A stretch of 8,038 nt of DNA from contig CAMLPZ010000193.1 in assembly GCA_946482045.1 (NCBI GenBank), forward strand, positions 1 through 8,038, in the 5' to 3' direction. Source of the stretch: an uncultured Asticcacaulis sp. (GTDB lineage: Bacteria; Pseudomonadota; Alphaproteobacteria; Caulobacterales; Caulobacteraceae). The notes beneath the pieces were generated by a model. It was not told the origin of the DNA and made no database searches. It saw only the letters and a list, made by a program, of their open reading frames with translations. The position numbers and the translations under genes were made by a program. Every line of letters begins with the position of its first letter. The first letter of the stretch is position 1. Shown piece after piece: positions 4,670 through 8,038 of the stretch.

Positions 4670-6148
4670 TTAGAATTTTACCGGCAGGCTGAACACTGCC
4701 TGCATTCCCGGTGCATCCGATGTGACGCCGAACTGGAAATTGTTGGACAGGGTAAGCTTTTCCGTCAGACGGAAAGACCATCCCATCAGGATCGAGCCGA
4801 CCTGCAGGCTGTTTGATTCCTGCCAGGTCGAGCCGATCTGCGTCTTGGTCGGGAAGATGTAGTTGTGGCTGTAGCCGAACGATACCGAAAAACGCGGATT
4901 GAGCGACAGGCCAAAGCCCAAAGACGCGCCTATCGACGCGCCGGGTTCGACGCGGCCGATCATTGCATCGCCGATCTCCCTATTGATGTCCTTAGGGAGG
5001 TTGTGCAGGTAGCTTAAAGAGGCGAAGATGACCGCCGGATCGGTCGGATAGAGCATGGTTACGCCACCTTCGATGGCGTCAAAGCCCGAACCGGTCGACA
5101 GTTCCTTCGCCACACCGAATTCGTCGTAGTCGACATCGTAGGGGCCGAGCCCGGTCGCCGGCTTGTAGCGTGCATTAGCCACGAAGATTGGCTTGCCTGG
5201 CCGGACGTCGTTGATCTGATAGCGCGCCGAGATCTCGATATCGCCGGCGCCCTGGCCATCCAGTTCGATGGTGCGCGAAATCGTTTCGTCACGCTGGGCC
5301 ACGGTCGTGACACGGTCGTGGCGGTAGACATAGGGAATGCGGCCCTCGATCTCCAAGCGGCGCGTCAGGCCATAGCGCAGGCCTATCGCGCCCACGGCCG
5401 AGTCGCGGTCGGCGTCGTTGGCTTCGATTACGCCCAACTGGATGCCCGGCACGATTTCGACACCCCGGAAGACCAGGCGGTTGGAGCTGGAACGGACGTA
5501 TTCGAACGACGGCGTCATGACGAACTTGCCGCGCGGGGTCAGTACACCGACGCGCTCGGGCAGGGCGGTCACCTCGACCTTACGTTCCGTCGGCGGTGCT
5601 TCTCCGACCGGACGTTGCGGCGTGTTGCCCGTCACAGGCTCGACCTGCATGGCGCCAGACGACGCTGCAGCGTAGCCGGCTGATCCGGCGCGCACACGGG
5701 CGAGCGCCTCATTTGCGCTGCCACTACCGAGCACCGGGTCTTCGGGCGAGCCGCCATTGGCATAGGCCAGCACACGGTCGCGCAGTTTTTCGCGCGCGGT
5801 GCGGGCGTCGGCGGGAACCGCAGGTGTGTCGGCCGCCGACATGGCAACGGAGCTGCGCGATTGCGGCGATTTGTTCTCCTGATATGCGAGTACGCGGTCG
5901 CGCAACTGCTGGCGCTCCGCCTGAAGTGCTACCAGTTCGGTCTCCTGGATTCTCAGGCGTGTCTCCTGTTCCGCCAGCTTCCTTTCCTGCGCCGCCAGCC
6001 GTTCTTCATACTGACGCAGCATCTGTTCGATCCGCTCCAGCCGCTTGCCGTCGGCATCGTCCGCCATGGCGGGGGAGGCGAGGCTGATCAGGCCAAGCCC
6101 GGCTGTCAGGGCCAGCAACGACGGGCGGAAGGTAAAGTGGCGGGTCAT
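4670..6148 (-). CDS. Outer-membrane beta-barrel exporter with N-terminal coiled coil, FapF-like
   Basis: The product has 492 residues. Residues 1-29 form a signal peptide (ASPAMA before DD). Residues 34-88 are a charged heptad-rich coiled coil (RLERIEQMLRQYEERLAAQE and on). Residues 89-198 are a Pro/Ala/Ser-rich periplasmic linker holding a second LRDRVLAY copy (122-129; first copy 82-89). Residues 199-492 form a beta-barrel of alternating strands with aromatic girdles, starting GVLTPRGKFVMTPSFEYVRS and ending in LPVKF with the C-terminal Phe that BAM recognises. This order, coiled coil then a phenol-degradation-MetA-like barrel, is that of FapF, the trimeric pore that secretes Fap amyloid subunits in Pseudomonas. 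The gene starts 26 nt after the sigma-factor stop, with AGGA as ribosome-binding site, so the two are probably cotranscribed. A solute channel is the main alternative, but the operon partners favour protein export. Confidence 0.87.
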   Translation of the reverse strand: MTRHFTFRPSLLALTAGLGLISLASPAMADDADGKRLERIEQMLRQYEERLAAQERKLAEQETRLRIQETELVALQAERQQLRDRVLAYQENKSPQSRSSVAMSAADTPAVPADARTAREKLRDRVLAYANGGSPEDPVLGSGSANEALARVRAGSAGYAAASSGAMQVEPVTGNTPQRPVGEAPPTERKVEVTALPERVGVLTPRGKFVMTPSFEYVRSSSNRLVFRGVEIVPGIQLGVIEANDADRDSAVGAIGLRYGLTRRLEIEGRIPYVYRHDRVTTVAQRDETISRTIELDGQGAGDIEISARYQINDVRPGKPIFVANARYKPATGLGPYDVDYDEFGVAKELSTGSGFDAIEGGVTMLYPTDPAVIFASLSYLHNLPKDINREIGDAMIGRVEPGASIGASLGFGLSLNPRFSVSFGYSHNYIFPTKTQIGSTWQESNSLQVGSILMGWSFRLTEKLTLSNNFQFGVTSDAPGMQAVFSLPVKF

Positions 6149-6174
6149 GCAGCAATCCTGGAGTAATAGTATGA

Positions 6175-6678
6175 TCAGGCGGAAATGGCTTGGGCGTCGG
6201 CGGTAAGGGCTATAAGGCGGTCACGGGCGCGGCTGACGCGGCTCTTAAGCGTGCCGATAGGGCAGTCGAAGGCCTGGGCGGCTTCCTCATAGGAAGCGCC
6301 GTTGGCGACCACCATCAAAAAGGCATCTCGCGTTTCGGGCGCCAGCCGGTCGATGGCCGCGAGCATCTCGGCATAGAGCACCGACCATTCCTGAGGCGCG
6401 GCGACCGTCTGCCGCGCGGCGCAGCGGCCTTCGACGTCCTGGACCGTGTCGCGGCGGCGCGAAGCATCCTTGTAGAAGCAGTTCTGCAGAATTCGGCAAA
6501 GCCATGACTTCATGCTGGTGCCGTCCTCAAATGTGTCGCGGTAACGTAAGGCGCGCATTAAAGTCTCCTGGACCAGGTCGTCGGCCTCTGTTCGCGACTT
6601 CACCAGCCGCAATGCGAAGGATTTCAGGACAGGAATCTGCGCAAGCATGGCCTCGCGGAAGGCGTCAGGCGTCTGCAT
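6175..6678 (-). CDS. ECF sigma factor heading the secretion operon (EcfG-like sequence)
   Basis: The product is a 167-residue two-domain extracytoplasmic-function sigma factor. Sigma2 (about 16-76) contains EADDLVQETLMRALRYRD and SWLCRILQNCFYKDASRRR, covering core-RNA-polymerase and -10 contacts. Sigma4 (about 101-157) contains LAPETRDAFLMVVANGASYEEAA in two parts and the -35 recognition helix IGTLKSRVSRARDRL. The wording resembles the EcfG general-stress sigma family of alphaproteobacteria, yet no nepR or phyR is present, so I do not assign that role. I chose ATG at 6678, preceded by AGAGGAAA, over an in-frame ATG at 6867: the extra 63 residues have no sigma-like character and would overlap the divergent promoter region. 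It lies 26 nt before the FapF-like gene, so its natural target may be its own operon. No anti-sigma gene lies on the same strand. Confidence 0.92.
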   Translation of the reverse strand: MQTPDAFREAMLAQIPVLKSFALRLVKSRTEADDLVQETLMRALRYRDTFEDGTSMKSWLCRILQNCFYKDASRRRDTVQDVEGRCAARQTVAAPQEWSVLYAEMLAAIDRLAPETRDAFLMVVANGASYEEAAQAFDCPIGTLKSRVSRARDRLIALTADAQAISA

Positions 6679-6882
6679 GGTCTTGTTTCCTCTGGTATCA
6701 CGTATTGCCGTTGACCTTTTGTTAAGCATTACGAGGCGCGCGGTTTTAATGGATGCAGCGGCGGATATTTTTTTGACCGCGCATGCAACCTTTACGGAAA
6801 GAGCCTGTCTGTTAACCGAGCCACATTGCAAATTTACACGTTCTCCAGGCACATGACGGGCACGCATGGGAGATAACGGACT
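6679..6882. promoter_or_regulatory. Divergent promoter region between two ECF sigma factor genes
   Basis: This 204-bp AT-richer gap must contain the promoters for both sigma genes. TTGACC occurs twice on the + strand (6711-6716, 6773-6778) but without a good -10 at 16-18 nt. GCAACC at 6785-6790, followed 16 nt later by GTCT at 6807-6810, loosely fits the AAC/GTC type of ECF promoter and could serve autoregulation of the + strand gene; this is weak. Single TTAA half-sites lie at 6722, 6746 and 6812, with no 7-nt pairing, and no GANTC is present. Confidence 0.5.
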
Positions 6883-7449
6883 ATGGATTTAACCACCGAC
6901 CCAGTAGCGCATGCCACCAGTCTGGACACACTGTTGACTCGCGTTGCCAAGGGCGATCCGTCCGCACTGAAAGCTGTCTATAAGGAAACCGCCGGACGAC
7001 TGTTTGCCATCCTGACCCGAATGGTGAGGCGGCGCGACATCGCCGAGGAACTTCTGCAGGATACGTTCGTTACCGTTTGGCAGAAGGCGTCTCAATTCGA
7101 TCCCCAACGCGGCGAGGCGAACGCGTGGCTGTCGTCTATTGCACGGCGCAAGGCCATCGACCGTCTCCGCGTGTCGCAGCGCGAAATGATTGGCCTGGAT
7201 GCGGTTGCCAATTGCACTGAATCAACTGAGGCCCGCGAGGAAATTGCAGTCGATCTGGAGACGCGCATGACGCTTTCGCATCTGCGAAAATATTTGAAGC
7301 CGGATGTTAACCGTGCGCTTGAACTATGCTATGTCATAGGACTGACACACGAAGAACTGGCGGAAGAGTTGAACGTGCCCCTAGGCACGGCCAAAAGCTG
7401 GGTTCGGCGGGGTCTGACGCAACTCAAGGACTCGATGACGGCAGCATGA
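6883..7449 (+). CDS. ECF sigma factor paired with a cupin-type anti-sigma protein
   Basis: The product is a 188-residue ECF sigma factor. Sigma2 spans about 26-96, with DIAEELLQDTFVTVWQKASQ at 52-71 and AWLSSIARRKAIDRLR at 81-96. Sigma4 spans about 130-184, with LELCYVIGLTHEELAEELNV at 146-165 and the helix-turn-helix PLGTAKSWVRRGLTQLKD. It belongs with the RpoE/SigK-type sigmas whose partners are RskA- or ChrR-like anti-sigmas and which usually respond to oxidative stress such as singlet oxygen. The ATG at 6883 is preceded by GGGAG at 6868-6872. Its stop overlaps the start of the next gene (ATGA at 7446-7449), the usual sigma/anti-sigma coupling. It is divergent from the other sigma gene, and the two proteins are clearly different subfamilies rather than a recent duplication. 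Confidence 0.94.
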   Translation: MDLTTDPVAHATSLDTLLTRVAKGDPSALKAVYKETAGRLFAILTRMVRRRDIAEELLQDTFVTVWQKASQFDPQRGEANAWLSSIARRKAIDRLRVSQREMIGLDAVANCTESTEAREEIAVDLETRMTLSHLRKYLKPDVNRALELCYVIGLTHEELAEELNVPLGTAKSWVRRGLTQLKDSMTAA

Positions 7450-7982
7450 CCAACTCGCTCGATATCCTGGCCGCACGGTACGCTCTGGGCGTTGCCGCGC
7501 CGTCCGAGATAGCGACCGCTGAACGCCTGCTGGAGAATGACCCGTCCTTTGCCGCCCTGGTAACGAAATTCCAGATCACCTTCGACGAATTGCACGCCGA
7601 CACCCAGCCGGTCGATCCGCCGCCTGCGGTCTGGAGTCGGATTGAAGCGGCTATTTCCAGTGATTCCATGTCACCACTCACTGTATCATCCGCTACCCTG
7701 CCATGGCGTCCGGTTGCGCCCAATCTGGACCTGAAGGTGTTGCATGAGAATGCCAGCAATGGCATCCGCATGGTGTTGTACCGCGCGGGACCTGGCGCGG
7801 TTGTCGACCGCCACCTGAACACTGTCGCCGAGGAATGCCTGGTTCTGGAAGGCGAGATTGAAATCAACGGCACGGTGCTGAAGGCGGGGGACATGCAACT
7901 GATTGCCACCCGTACCATGCATGGTCCGATTACCAGCGCGAACGGCGCCATTATTTATATCCGAGAAGCTTTATTGGCCTGA
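7446..7982 (+). CDS. Soluble anti-sigma factor with C-terminal cupin sensor (RskA-like N-terminus, ChrR-like C-terminus)
   Basis: The product has 178 residues. The N-terminal helical region (about 4-50, LDILAARYALGVAAPSEIAT, ENDPSFAALVTKF) resembles the sigma-binding segment of RskA/ChrR-type anti-sigmas. It lacks the His-x3-Cys-x2-Cys zinc motif of zinc-binding anti-sigma domains. Residues 95-178 form a cupin fold: GAVVDRHLNTVAEECLVLEG gives candidate metal ligands His123 and Glu129/Glu130, and GDMQLIATRTMHG gives His159. No transmembrane helix is present, so it acts in the cytoplasm. ChrR uses such a cupin to sense singlet oxygen or organic peroxide damage and release its sigma factor, and the same is inferred here. 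I chose the ATG at 7446, overlapping the sigma stop, over an in-frame start at 7326 that lies inside the sigma gene. Confidence 0.88.
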   Translation: MTNSLDILAARYALGVAAPSEIATAERLLENDPSFAALVTKFQITFDELHADTQPVDPPPAVWSRIEAAISSDSMSPLTVSSATLPWRPVAPNLDLKVLHENASNGIRMVLYRAGPGAVVDRHLNTVAEECLVLEGEIEINGTVLKAGDMQLIATRTMHGPITSANGAIIYIREALLA

Positions 7983-8038
7983 GTGTCCGTCGTCAAAGAT
8001 ATTGGGACAATCGGGGTCGCAAAACAGCGGAGGGTTTG
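7983..8038. other. Window end, no gene recognised
   Basis: These 56 bases follow the anti-sigma stop. No hairpin terminator or start codon with a convincing reading frame is visible. A purine-rich GCGGAGGG near 8028-8035 could be the ribosome-binding site of a gene starting just outside the window. Confidence 0.3.

Noticed and set aside
6679..6867. 63-residue N-terminal extension of the minus-strand sigma factor
   Set aside because: The extension has no sigma-domain character, the internal ATG at 6678 has a good ribosome-binding site, and the extension would fill the divergent promoter region.

Overview
The window looks like chromosomal DNA of an alphaproteobacterium in the Caulobacterales (Caulobacter/Asticcacaulis type). 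The main reason is an almost textbook CtrA, the cell-cycle master regulator, whose upstream region is packed with GANTC sites (the CcrM methylation motif). Two alphaproteobacterial-style ECF sigma factors and moderately GC-rich coding DNA fit this. The genus cannot be fixed from the sequence alone.

Layout. Positions 2-280 hold the 3' end of a DUF2075-type helicase gene on the + strand. A regulatory spacer of about 530 bp follows, then ctrA (808-1509, +) and a strong bidirectional terminator (1535-1570). From 6678 down to 1585 everything is on the minus strand and reads as one functional block. In transcription order it holds an ECF sigma factor (6678-6175), a coiled-coil outer-membrane beta-barrel of FapF type (6148-4670), a 382-residue secreted protein built almost only from Asn, Ser, Asp, Thr and His (4444-3296), a 120-residue small exported protein (3216-2854), a periplasmic C39 cysteine peptidase of FapD type (2841-2125) and a second secreted protein of 178 residues (2121-1585). 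At 6883-7982 (+), divergent from the first sigma factor, lie a second ECF sigma factor and a translationally coupled soluble anti-sigma protein with a C-terminal cupin domain.

Interpretation. A C39 peptidase without an ABC transporter, a coiled-coil plus beta-barrel exporter and small secreted Asn-rich proteins together are the hallmark of the Fap functional-amyloid system known from Pseudomonas. Here the set is rearranged, carries its own sigma factor, and the presumed fibre or matrix subunit is a low-complexity N/S/D/T/H repeat protein unlike FapC. A perfect TTAA-N7-TTAA CtrA box overlaps a plausible -35 element upstream of the repeat protein gene, so CtrA may time expression of this surface structure. 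Two of the secreted proteins carry double-glycine-leader-like motifs that could be substrates of the C39 peptidase. I regard the 1585-6678 block as the exciting, probably undescribed system in this window.
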